Part shown: piece after piece, positions 6,587-13,934 of the stretch
Numbering within the stretch: the first letter of the stretch is position 1
Layout: the number at the start of each line of letters is the position of its first letter
Assembly (NCBI RefSeq): GCF_015062905.1
Contig: NZ_SUTK01000025.1
Location: 1 to 24,776 of the forward strand
Origin: Methanobrevibacter thaueri
GTDB lineage: Archaea > Methanobacteriota > Methanobacteria > Methanobacteriales > Methanobacteriaceae
Direction: 5' to 3'
Length of the DNA stretch: 24,776 nucleotides
Notes under the pieces: model-generated
What the model was told of the DNA's origin: nothing
The model's database searches: none
Seen by the model: the letters and a program-made list of their open reading frames with translations, nothing else
Program-made: the position numbers and the translations under genes

Positions 6587-8558
6587 CAGCCGCACCTTCT
6601 TTCAGATTCTTTAGATTACTTTTCAATATTTTGTAGATATTTTCGGCACCAAGGATTTCGTCGCTGCCGATATCCCAGTCTGATGGGTATAGAATAAACG
6701 GTTCTGACTGGCTTCCTCCTGCACCGCCATGGCTTCCGACCAGTTCTTCAAAAGCGCATACCTCATCGTTTTCAGCATCATAAAAACTGTTGACAAGAAT
6801 ATCCGGTGTGTATTGGAATGATACGTTTCTTTTGATGTGCCTTGCAATGTTTTCACCAAATCCTTCAAGCGGATTTTCACCTTCGATTTTATCACTATCC
6901 AAATAGTAAGTTCCATTTTTTCCTATTGCCAGATTTCCATGTTCCGAGGACTTGACAACAATGAAACCTATGTATTCATTGTTGATGATTCCAGGAATCA
7001 GTTCAGGTAGAAACTCGTTAATTTCCTCATAGGTTAATCTGTGACTCCATTGGGTCAGATAAATCATTGCAAGGTTGCCTGATGCCAATACGATAACTTC
7101 AGAATCGCCCAGCTCTTCCATTTCTTTTTCGTCAATCCGGTCATCGTTGTTTTTTGTAAATGGAATGAATGATTCGGCATAATGGTCTTCATTGGATGAC
7201 ATTTTGGCAAACATCTTCATGTCTTTTGGAAGTAGGGATTTGACAAAATCCTCAAAGGACTCCCCGTATCTCTGCATAAATGTTGCTCCGTTTGTCTGGC
7301 CGTGGTCTGATTGAATGACGAATTGATAATCCCGAGGGGTGTATTTTGTTGCATTAACCAGGTGTCTGATCTGTTTGTCCATTCCCTTAAGCGCAAACCA
7401 TGAATCCTCGTCACGGACTCCTGAATGATGCGCTATCTCGTCATAGCCCAGATATGTTGAGTATGCAACGTCAACATCTCCGATTAGCATATCTCCAACA
7501 AGGGTTGAGGTGTTTATTTCCCTCATGAACACATTTGTTGCAGCCCTTACAACTATATACGCTATTCCACGTTTGATTCTGGGTTTTATATTCATAACAC
7601 TATGTTTTATCTGAGAGATTATCTCTAAAATCATTTCCGCTATGAATAATGATAGGATACGTGCAAAATTGCTTGGATTTGAAAATACGGAATACCATGC
7701 CTTGTTGTATAGTTTTTTAATGTTTAAAATTTTACTGAATGTGAAAATGACATTGTCGGTGTCTCCTGAAAATAGATTTGACCTGCTTGCACCATCATCC
7801 ACAAGCAGTCCGTTTCCATCGGAAATTCTCTCTTCCAATATCTTGACTTTGCTTACCCCTGAACACTGCATCATCTCATTGTTGTTTGCTTTTTCAATCC
7901 ATCTGAATGCGGTGATGTCAGTATTGTTTCCATGCAATATTCCTGCCTGGCTTGCACCTGTCTGTGAGGACAAATCTGTTTCCCACTTTCTGAGGGTGTG
8001 TGTCTTATCTTCAATCAGGGATTTTACGGTAGGCATCAAATCTTTGTCAAGGGCTTCCCTTAGCACGTCATATGCCAGCCCATCGATTTCAACGATAATC
8101 AAACCAGGATACTCTTTCACTTTTCCTTTTCGTTTCTTTTTTGCATCTCTAAAAACGGACCGGTAATATGAGGCGTCATCCTCTATGGTAAGCAATGATG
8201 AGAGAAATGTTGTAACGAATGCCATTGCCAGTGGCGCCAGGATTATTGCCAGGCCAGTAATTTCTATATCAAACATTGGCGCAAAAAGTTCAAGCAGTAT
8301 TCCATTTAAAATCAGTGACCCGAAACCAAATGTAAAGACTAAAAAGGGCATGAATATTCTGGTCAGTAGGGGCCATAATAACGCATTGATTATACTTATA
8401 AAAATAACCAGGAATGCTATGTCATCAAAGTAGGATATTTTAACTCCCAGGCCAAAAAAACTAATTAAATATATTCCGAGGACATTACCAATGAATATGA
8501 TTATGCTTCTTTTTAGTGTAGTTCTGGGTGGGGTTTCAAATTTTTTCACGTATTCCAT
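6576..8558 (-). CDS. Membrane phosphodiesterase (holin-like N-domain plus alkaline-phosphatase fold)
   Basis: The protein has 660 residues and two parts. Residues 15-125 carry four membrane segments resembling the four-helix phage_holin_4_2/mycobacterial membrane domain. Residues 150-660 resemble the type I phosphodiesterase/nucleotide pyrophosphatase branch of the alkaline phosphatase superfamily: IIVEIDGLAYDVL (metal Asp159), SSQTGASQAG (likely nucleophile Thr200), GYDEIAHHSG (371-380, metal Asp and His), QSDHGQT (416-422, metal Asp and His) and GSHGG near residue 612. It probably cleaves a phosphodiester or phosphonate substrate at the membrane, perhaps lipid-linked, but the substrate is unknown. 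A hydrophobic stretch near 300-315 could touch the membrane. The gene lies 4 bp after the LOG gene and overlaps the downstream acidic-protein gene, so all belong to one operon. Confidence 0.82.
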   Translation of the reverse strand: MEYVKKFETPPRTTLKRSIIIFIGNVLGIYLISFFGLGVKISYFDDIAFLVIFISIINALLWPLLTRIFMPFLVFTFGFGSLILNGILLELFAPMFDIEITGLAIILAPLAMAFVTTFLSSLLTIEDDASYYRSVFRDAKKKRKGKVKEYPGLIIVEIDGLAYDVLREALDKDLMPTVKSLIEDKTHTLRKWETDLSSQTGASQAGILHGNNTDITAFRWIEKANNNEMMQCSGVSKVKILEERISDGNGLLVDDGASRSNLFSGDTDNVIFTFSKILNIKKLYNKAWYSVFSNPSNFARILSLFIAEMILEIISQIKHSVMNIKPRIKRGIAYIVVRAATNVFMREINTSTLVGDMLIGDVDVAYSTYLGYDEIAHHSGVRDEDSWFALKGMDKQIRHLVNATKYTPRDYQFVIQSDHGQTNGATFMQRYGESFEDFVKSLLPKDMKMFAKMSSNEDHYAESFIPFTKNNDDRIDEKEMEELGDSEVIVLASGNLAMIYLTQWSHRLTYEEINEFLPELIPGIINNEYIGFIVVKSSEHGNLAIGKNGTYYLDSDKIEGENPLEGFGENIARHIKRNVSFQYTPDILVNSFYDAENDEVCAFEELVGSHGGAGGSQSEPFILYPSDWDIGSDEILGAENIYKILKSNLKNLKEGAADDK

Positions 8559-8562
8559 TAAA

Positions 8563-9093
8563 TCACTTTCTTAAATGTTTAAAAATTTCATCGATATCCT
8601 CAGCGACTTTAAAGATCTCTTCCTGTTTGTACAGGAAACCCTTTTGACCCATTTCATCAATCATTTTAAGCATGGTGTCATAGAAGTTGTTGATGTTGAA
8701 CACGATGATTTTCTTATCATGTTTCTTTAGCTTTTTAAGTGTGATAATTTCAAAGAATTCATCCAGAGTCCCAATTCCTCCCGGTGAAATAATAAATGCG
8801 TCGGAACGGTTTAAGAACTCCAGTTTTCGTTCATCCATTGAATCAACATAAATAAATTCTGAGCATTCTGTGCATAATGGTTCGAATTCGCCAATCCATT
8901 CTGGTGCAATCCCGATGGATTTTCCGTCATTGTCATGAACTCCCCTGGCACAGGAGCCCATCATTCCGGTATCTCCACCACCGAAAACAAGGGTATGACC
9001 TTCTTCAGCCATTTTGCAGCCTAATTTATATGCTTCATCAGTATAGATTTTGTCTATTTTTCTGCTTCCAGATCCATAAAGGCATATGTTCAT
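8563..9093 (-). CDS. LOG-family nucleotide-binding Rossmann protein
   Basis: This 176-residue member of the TIGR00725/TIGR00730 LOG (lysine decarboxylase-like) family shows YGSGS (6-10), FGGGDTGMMG (37-46), MDERK (86-90) and PGGIGTLDEFFE (104-115), the PGGxGT(x)xxE signature. Plant and bacterial LOG proteins remove ribose 5-phosphate from cytokinin nucleotides or AMP-like nucleotides; in archaea the substrate is unproven. The ATG at 9093 (MNICLYG) is chosen because GAGATGAT lies just before it and the longer 5' frame adds 17 residues overlapping the upstream gene. It sits 11 bp after the DUF2115 gene and 4 bp before the membrane phosphodiesterase, in one operon. Confidence 0.87.
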   Translation of the reverse strand: MNICLYGSGSRKIDKIYTDEAYKLGCKMAEEGHTLVFGGGDTGMMGSCARGVHDNDGKSIGIAPEWIGEFEPLCTECSEFIYVDSMDERKLEFLNRSDAFIISPGGIGTLDEFFEIITLKKLKKHDKKIIVFNINNFYDTMLKMIDEMGQKGFLYKQEEIFKVAEDIDEIFKHLRK

Positions 9094-9104
9094 ATCATCA
9101 TCTC

Positions 9105-9656
9105 TCAGATGTCGGGTGTTTGCTCGGCAAGGCATAGGTGACAAATTGCATTTGGATTGTCCTTTTGATTATCCTTTACAGGACAGAAATAGTTGCCGTC
9201 AATTTCTTCAACGGACAGATTTCCTGGAAATTCACTTCCAACAGGATGGATAGGCTCTTCTAAAATAAATGTTGTGTAAAGAGCAGTGATGACATAAATC
9301 AATGGGAATTTATCATCTTTTGCATCTGACATTCTTTCATTTTCAAATGTTCTTTTAAGTAGCGGAAAAGATTCGTTCAATGCGGTTTTATCAATTGCCT
9401 CATCGGCATAATCCTCTTTTTCTTTAACTTCGTTCATGCGTATGATGAAGTATTTTATGTAGATTGTCAGGTATTTTTCACGGTATTGCTCTTGAATGTA
9501 TTCTCCGTCTTTTCTTATATATGCTGTGGCCAGCATTAAATCGTTTACGGATATGATACGGGCATATTTTTTTAGAATTTCCATTATCTCTGATTTTCTG
9601 ATTTCTGCATTTTCAGATAATTTTTCAAGTTCCACCAGTATGTCTTCCGGCATCAT
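9105..9656 (-). CDS. DUF2115 family protein
   Basis: The product has about 184 residues and resembles the methanogen-specific DUF2115 family. The C-terminal half carries the family-like pattern HPVGSEFPGNLSV, then YFCPVKDNQ and NPNAICHLCLAEQ, with three Cys (CP, C-x2-C) that could bind a metal or cluster. The N-terminal half is helical. No function is established. It is the first gene of the minus-strand operon that continues into LOG, phosphodiesterase and acidic-protein genes. Two adjacent ATGs (9656 and 9653) compete for the start. It diverges from the plus-strand gene at 9734 across 77 AT-rich bases that must hold both promoters. Confidence 0.75.
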   Translation of the reverse strand: MMPEDILVELEKLSENAEIRKSEIMEILKKYARIISVNDLMLATAYIRKDGEYIQEQYREKYLTIYIKYFIIRMNEVKEKEDYADEAIDKTALNESFPLLKRTFENERMSDAKDDKFPLIYVITALYTTFILEEPIHPVGSEFPGNLSVEEIDGNYFCPVKDNQKDNPNAICHLCLAEQTPDI

Positions 9657-9733
9657 GATTTTATTTATAAAATTTATAATTAATAAAAACTATTAATTAC
9701 TTTAAACTAACTATTATGTAATGGGGTAAGAAT

Positions 9734-10378
9734 ATGAATGAAGATTTCATGGAGATTTCAAAAGAGGACATTGAAAATGTCGAAAATGCTTTAAAGACTA
9801 ATAGCGATTATAAGTTAAAAAATTCTAAATTTGATGTAAAATCCTTTGAAAAAGGAAAGGACATTATTATAATTCAATATGTTGCAAATATTGAAAATGA
9901 ACTTGTTTTCAGCACATATGAGGAAAACGGCAAATATTACATAACAAACACTTTTGAACTGTTCATTGACAATATCATAAACGGCAATGCTTCACGTGAT
10001 GTTTTCCAGTCTGTAAGCAGCTATTTTTATGATGTAATAGAAAATCCAGACACTGACTTCACCGATGAGAAAGACGAGCTAATCCGCTTTTTACTTCTTA
10101 CAGAGGATTATGATGAATCTCAGCTTCAGAATGATTTGGATCCGGAAAATATACGCAATGATTATAAAAGTGACCATGAGAGAATTTACTCAGATGAGTC
10201 CATGAACAGGGTTGAAAAGAGCCTGGCCATGAAGGAGCTTGTCCACATGTCAATCTGTCAGGTTATCAATGATATCGAGTTGTTTTTCACAAGGCCTTCT
10301 AATTTGACTCCTGAGGAAGTTGCTGAGAAAAACAAGCAGGAAGCAAAGGCTCTTGAAAATGAATTGCAAATGTCCTAA
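9734..10378 (+). CDS. Uncharacterised soluble protein
   Basis: The protein has 214 acidic, probably cytosolic residues of unknown family. The N-terminal part (about 30-90) alternates hydrophobic residues (DIIIIQYVANIENELVFS) as in a small beta sheet; the rest is mostly helical and ends in a charged helix (EEVAEKNKQEAKALENEL). No catalytic or metal motif and no membrane segment is evident. The start is supported by GGGGTA seven bases before the ATG. The winged-helix gene downstream (10438) follows after 59 AT-rich bases, so the two may be separate units. Confidence 0.68.
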   Translation: MNEDFMEISKEDIENVENALKTNSDYKLKNSKFDVKSFEKGKDIIIIQYVANIENELVFSTYEENGKYYITNTFELFIDNIINGNASRDVFQSVSSYFYDVIENPDTDFTDEKDELIRFLLLTEDYDESQLQNDLDPENIRNDYKSDHERIYSDESMNRVEKSLAMKELVHMSICQVINDIELFFTRPSNLTPEEVAEKNKQEAKALENELQMS

Positions 10379-10437
10379 ATATTTAAGTATTAAAATTAAT
10401 ATAATAATTATTAATATCAATTCGGCTCGATGATTAT

Positions 10438-10905
10438 ATGATTAATATTACCCGTAATGAAGAGGTTGTTCTAAACCAAATAAAAATATATGCTATCGAA
10501 TATCCTGAGGGTGTTCCAGTCAATATACTCAGAAAGGAGCTTGGATTTCATGAATATGACTTGGTTCACATTTTAGAGGAGCTTCAGGATAAAGGCTTGG
10601 TTGTTTTTAAGGACAATACTGCACAATTATCTGAAAGTGAAAAGGAAATCAATACAGTCAATTCCAAAAAGGATTTGGAAGAGCTGGAATTGAACCAGAA
10701 GGAAAAGGATTCATATAAGCTGATTCAGGAGCTTGTTGATGACAGGAATCTTGTTTCCAAATATACTTTAGAAGGTCATTTGTTGTATGGAGATTTGGAA
10801 CTTAGTAATTTCAGAATGTACCATATTATATTGTCTCTTCAAAACAAAGGGCTTTTAAAATCAATTGATAAGGACGACGGAGAGTATTATCTTCTCGTTG
10901 AATAA
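10438..10905 (+). CDS. Probable tandem winged-helix protein
   Basis: This 155-residue protein reads as two winged-helix-like modules. The first (1-65) shows EEVVLNQIKIYAIEYPEGVP followed by LRKELGFHEYDLVHILEELQDKG and a LVVFKDNTAQL wing. The second (about 85-155) shows DSYKLIQELVDDRNLVS, then LSNFRMYHIILSLQNKG and LLKSIDKDDGEYYLL. The charged linker (EKEINTVNSKKDLEELELN) separates them. The pattern of a helix bundle ending in LxxKGLL and a beta hairpin is typical of archaeal DNA-binding regulators, but no named family was recognised and RNA or protein binding is also possible. A T-rich tract follows the stop at 10905. Confidence 0.62.
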   Translation: MINITRNEEVVLNQIKIYAIEYPEGVPVNILRKELGFHEYDLVHILEELQDKGLVVFKDNTAQLSESEKEINTVNSKKDLEELELNQKEKDSYKLIQELVDDRNLVSKYTLEGHLLYGDLELSNFRMYHIILSLQNKGLLKSIDKDDGEYYLLVE

Positions 10906-10961
10906 TATTTTTTACATTTTTCTTAATATTTGAAGTATTATTATTTTCTAATTTAATCATA

Positions 10962-10973
10962 ATATTTATATAA
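10962..10973 (+). promoter_or_regulatory. TATA element of nikR
   Basis: ATATTTATATAA is close to the archaeal TATA consensus. It lies about 50-60 bp upstream of the nikR start at 11023 and implies initiation near 10998 with a leader of about 25 nt. Confidence 0.55.
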
Positions 10974-11022
10974 CTTAAAAATTATATATTGATATAATTA
11001 TTGAAATTATGATGTGTTTTTT

Positions 11023-11472
11023 ATGATGAGAATAAGTATGTCACTACCTAAAAAATTACTAGCAGATTTTGATGAAGTATTGAAGGAAAGGGGATACCAG
11101 TCTCGTTCAAAAGGAATTCGTGATGCACTTCAGGATTACATTGTAAGATATCAGTGGATGAATTCCATGGAAGGGGAAAGAATCGGTATCATAACAATTA
11201 TCTACGATCACCACTACACTGGAGTCATGGAAAGCCTTGCAGAAATCCAACACAGCTTCAGAAATGAAATCAATACAAGCATGCACATTCACATGACCGA
11301 TAAGTACTGCATGGAGATTGTAGTGGTAAATGGTGATATTGCTGAAATTCGTGATTTAACCGAAAGGATAATGAGACTTAAAGGTGTTGAACACGTAAAA
11401 CTTACAAGTACAGCAAACGGAGAAGATTTCAAGGAACCTGGTCACTCACATGACCATCCTCACACCCACTAA
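11023..11472 (+). CDS. nikR: Nickel-responsive regulator NikR
   Basis: This 149-residue protein has an N-terminal ribbon-helix-helix DNA-binding domain (RISMSLPKKLLADFDEVL to about residue 45) and a C-terminal ACT-like nickel-sensing domain. The four high-affinity nickel ligands known from E. coli NikR (His76, His87, His89, Cys95) align at H77, H88, H90 and C96, in EIQHSF and MHIHMTDKYCMEI. A His-rich tail (GHSHDHPHTH) follows. ATG at 11023 (MMRISM) is preferred to GTG at 11014; ATG at 11026 is also possible. It should repress or tune nickel uptake genes when nickel is plentiful, as methanogens need nickel for hydrogenases and F430. The methyltransferase and the hydrogenase protease gene downstream lie on the same strand, a context that fits nickel use. 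Confidence 0.93.
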   Translation: MMRISMSLPKKLLADFDEVLKERGYQSRSKGIRDALQDYIVRYQWMNSMEGERIGIITIIYDHHYTGVMESLAEIQHSFRNEINTSMHIHMTDKYCMEIVVVNGDIAEIRDLTERIMRLKGVEHVKLTSTANGEDFKEPGHSHDHPHTH

Positions 11473-11500
11473 CTTCTCTTTTTTTATTATTTTTTTTCGC

Positions 11501-12268
11501 ATGAAATTCAAAACCACTCCATATCATCATGACTTATTGAAGGATACGGATAGGTTGGCCGTTTTTTATGAAGCTATTGAGCAATATGATTCAAGCACCG
11601 ATCTGGCATATGATTTGGGTTGCGGAAGCGGAATATTGTCCTATTTTTTGAGTTCTAAGTTTAAGGAAGTAATCTCTATAGAGGCGGACTTCAAGGCATT
11701 CAAATGTGCAAAGGAAAATTTGTCTGATTTTGAAAATGTCCATGTCATCAATGGTGATGTTCTGGAGCATGATTTCACAAAAAAGGCCGACCTGATTGTT
11801 TGTGAAATGCTTGACACTGCACTAATCGATGAGGAGGAGATTCCTGTATTGAATTATGCAAGGGAATTCCTGAATGAAGATGGGAGAATCATCCCTCAGG
11901 GAATTATCAACACAGTTGAATTGGTTAATATGCAAAGACATCATATCCACTGGGATGAGGGGGCAAAGTATGATGCGCTTTCAGATGAGGAGGTATATTC
12001 GCAATTCGACTTTCTGGATGATATCAATCCTGATTTTACTGCTGATTTTAAGTTAAGAGCCAATAAAGATGGCCTGCTCAACGGATTGAAGATTACAACC
12101 TACACCAAACTTGATGATGATATAATTGCAGGGCCTCTGCCCATGCTAAACCCTCCATTGCTGGTGCCCCTTGAAGAAAGGCAAGTAATGGTAAATGACT
12201 TTATACATGTTCAGATAAAATATAGTATGGGAAAAGGGATTGAGAGTGTAAAAACTCAATATCTATAG
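11501..12268 (+). CDS. Class I SAM-dependent methyltransferase (PRMT-like)
   Basis: The protein has 256 residues with a Rossmann methyltransferase core. DLGCGSG (38-44) is motif I, and VISIEADFKAFKCAKEN contains the acidic residue that ends beta 2 and binds the ribose of SAM. VCEMLDTALIDEEEIPVLN after beta 4 resembles the double-E loop of protein arginine methyltransferases, and GRIIPQGI follows. The target is unknown. I chose ATG at 11501 (MKFKTTPYHHDLL), since the 17 upstream residues of the longer frame overlap nikR and look like noise. No ribosome-binding site precedes it, only a T-rich tract that could end nikR transcription, so it may be leaderless or weakly coupled. The protease gene starts 9 bp after its stop. 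Confidence 0.76.
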   Translation: MKFKTTPYHHDLLKDTDRLAVFYEAIEQYDSSTDLAYDLGCGSGILSYFLSSKFKEVISIEADFKAFKCAKENLSDFENVHVINGDVLEHDFTKKADLIVCEMLDTALIDEEEIPVLNYAREFLNEDGRIIPQGIINTVELVNMQRHHIHWDEGAKYDALSDEEVYSQFDFLDDINPDFTADFKLRANKDGLLNGLKITTYTKLDDDIIAGPLPMLNPPLLVPLEERQVMVNDFIHVQIKYSMGKGIESVKTQYL

Positions 12269-12276
12269 GTGAAAAT

Positions 12277-12759
12277 GTGGACTTTGAATCTCAATTAAGC
12301 AATTTTTTGACAGACTGTGAAAAATTAATGGTGCTGGGAGTAGGCAATGAGCTTAAAAGTGATGATGGTGTAGGGCCATTTATCATAAAGAAGCTTAAGC
12401 AGGAAAACATTGAAAATAAAAACCTGTTATTCATTGATGCCGGAACCGTGCCTGAAAACTTCACTGGAAAAATCAGAAAAGAAAACCCAACTCACCTGAT
12501 AATTGTTGATGCCTGCCTTATGGACTCCAATCCCGGAGATATGCAAATAGTAAATAAATATGAATTTGCAAACATCGGCATTTCAACTCATTCGATGTCC
12601 CTGTCATTCTTTGTAAGGTATCTTGAAAAGGACACCGAAATCGCAATAATATTTGTCGGCATCGAGCCTGAAACCATGGAGTGGGGGGCAAAACCAACCC
12701 CGGAGGTTGAAAAGTCGGCTAATGAATTTATAGAAACTTTAAAGGAAATCGTATTATGA
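12277..12759 (+). CDS. HycI-type [NiFe]-hydrogenase maturation protease
   Basis: This 160-residue protein belongs to the family that trims the C-terminal peptide of [NiFe]-hydrogenase large subunits after nickel insertion. Motifs: GVGNELKSDDGVGP (21-34), IDAGTVPENF (53-62), LIIVDAC (74-80) and STHSMSLSFFVRYL (103-116). The likely nickel-sensing ligands are D30, D78 and H105, matching the Asp/Asp/His set of HycI and HybD. The start is GTG at 12277 preceded by GGTG at 12269. Its stop overlaps the start of the ATP-grasp gene by 4 bp (ATGA), so the two are translationally coupled. With nikR nearby, the context is nickel handling. The substrate could be an energy-converting or F420-reducing hydrogenase. 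Confidence 0.88.
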   Translation: MDFESQLSNFLTDCEKLMVLGVGNELKSDDGVGPFIIKKLKQENIENKNLLFIDAGTVPENFTGKIRKENPTHLIIVDACLMDSNPGDMQIVNKYEFANIGISTHSMSLSFFVRYLEKDTEIAIIFVGIEPETMEWGAKPTPEVEKSANEFIETLKEIVL

Positions 12760-13850
12760 AGCTATTATTTATCGGTTCAAGATTATATGATGATTTAGAC
12801 TGGTATGTGAAGTCTAAAGGAATAGAAAGTATTTTAACAGAATCTAATGAAGAGGCAATAAACCTTGATTTGCCTGACCAGGTATTCATTGTTCCGCGTG
12901 GAATGGACGGACCAAAGCAGGTTGCACTGATGCAAAAGGTAGATGCAGTCGTTCCGTTGATTGGAATCGACCCTCCATTGATAGATGTTGCGCACATGAA
13001 AGAGGAGCTTGAAGCCGAATATGATATTCCTGTAATTGCCGCGGGAGTCAGGGCGGTTGAGTTGACCTCTGATAAAATCAGGACTAAAGGGTTTTATACT
13101 GAAATAGGCGTTGAAACTCCAAATTATCAGATATTAAATAGTTCGGATGAGTTAACCCTTGATTTTCCTGTTGTCCTAAAGCAAGGCCAAGGACAAGGCG
13201 GAAAGGACATCAAAGTTGCCCGATCCATTGGGGATGTTGAGGAATACTTCAAGGAATTTGACCAGGCGTTATGTGAGGAATTCATCGAGGGAGCTGAGAT
13301 ATCCATTGAGGTTTTAGGTTTCAATGGCGAATTTGTAGCACTTCCACCAATCTATAAAGGTGAAACCACTCTTGAAGGAACACATCCGTTGAATAAGACA
13401 AAAACCGGCCCATGCATGGTTGAAGGACTGGACAATAACCTAGTTCAGCACACCGCTTATAAGGTGGCAAAAAATCTTGATTCAGATGGAATATTCGAAA
13501 TGGATTTCATGTATTCCAGGAAAAACAACCAGCTTTATGCTATTGAAGTGAATACAAGACCTAACGGCACCAGATATTTGACCACTGCCACATGTGGAGT
13601 AAATTCATTGTGTGAATTGGTTAATATGGCTATTGGGGAGTTCAGCTTATCCAATATTTCGGATAAACTTCAATATTTCTATTCAACAGAAATTCCGATT
13701 GGAAATTATCATGGTCCAGCACCAAATGAACCTGTAAAGTCATTTGAAGTCAATGACTTTGTTGTACATGGTCCTGAAGGTTATCAGAGGGTAACTGCAC
13801 GGGCAAACTCCAAACAGGAACTTGAAAATCTTGTTGAAAAATTAATCTGA
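12756..13850 (+). CDS. CarB-like ATP-grasp ligase, candidate pseudomurein precursor enzyme
   Basis: The protein has 364 residues and the three-part ATP-grasp layout. It begins with a Rossmann-like pre-ATP domain (KLLFIGSRLYDDL). An ATP lid and the nucleotide-binding Lys follow (FPVVLKQGQGQGGKDIKV, about 146-163), then EEFIEGAEISIEV (adenine loop) and FEMDFMYSRKNNQLYAIEVNTRPNGT (about 248-273), where D, E and N should hold Mg-ATP. It resembles the ATP-binding half of carbamoyl-phosphate synthase or D-Ala-D-Ala/PurK-type ligases. From published comparisons of pseudomurein-bearing archaea, recalled from memory, a CarB-like ATP-grasp gene sits beside MraY-like and Mur ligase genes. Here it is directly followed by exactly those genes, so it may form an amide in the pseudomurein precursor. 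The coupling to hycI is by overlap, and no functional link is implied. Confidence 0.82.
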   Translation: MKLLFIGSRLYDDLDWYVKSKGIESILTESNEEAINLDLPDQVFIVPRGMDGPKQVALMQKVDAVVPLIGIDPPLIDVAHMKEELEAEYDIPVIAAGVRAVELTSDKIRTKGFYTEIGVETPNYQILNSSDELTLDFPVVLKQGQGQGGKDIKVARSIGDVEEYFKEFDQALCEEFIEGAEISIEVLGFNGEFVALPPIYKGETTLEGTHPLNKTKTGPCMVEGLDNNLVQHTAYKVAKNLDSDGIFEMDFMYSRKNNQLYAIEVNTRPNGTRYLTTATCGVNSLCELVNMAIGEFSLSNISDKLQYFYSTEIPIGNYHGPAPNEPVKSFEVNDFVVHGPEGYQRVTARANSKQELENLVEKLI

Positions 13851-13870
13851 AAGTCTGTGTTATAAGTTAT

Positions 13871-13883
13871 AATTATAAATACT
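13871..13883 (+). promoter_or_regulatory. Possible TATA element before the MraY-like gene
   Basis: AATTATAAATACT lies about 55 bp upstream of the start at 13935, within an 84-bp AT-rich gap after the ATP-grasp gene. The gap makes a separate promoter plausible, but several other AT-rich stretches could serve as well. Confidence 0.35.
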
Positions 13884-13934
13884 ATTATCAATATATAATT
13901 AAAGTAATATTAAATATTGATTTAGTGTGGTATA

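Noticed and set aside
7642..8166. Plus-strand open frame of 174 codons inside the phosphodiesterase gene
   Set aside because: Serine- and phenylalanine-rich translation typical of an antisense shadow; the minus frame has the catalytic motifs.
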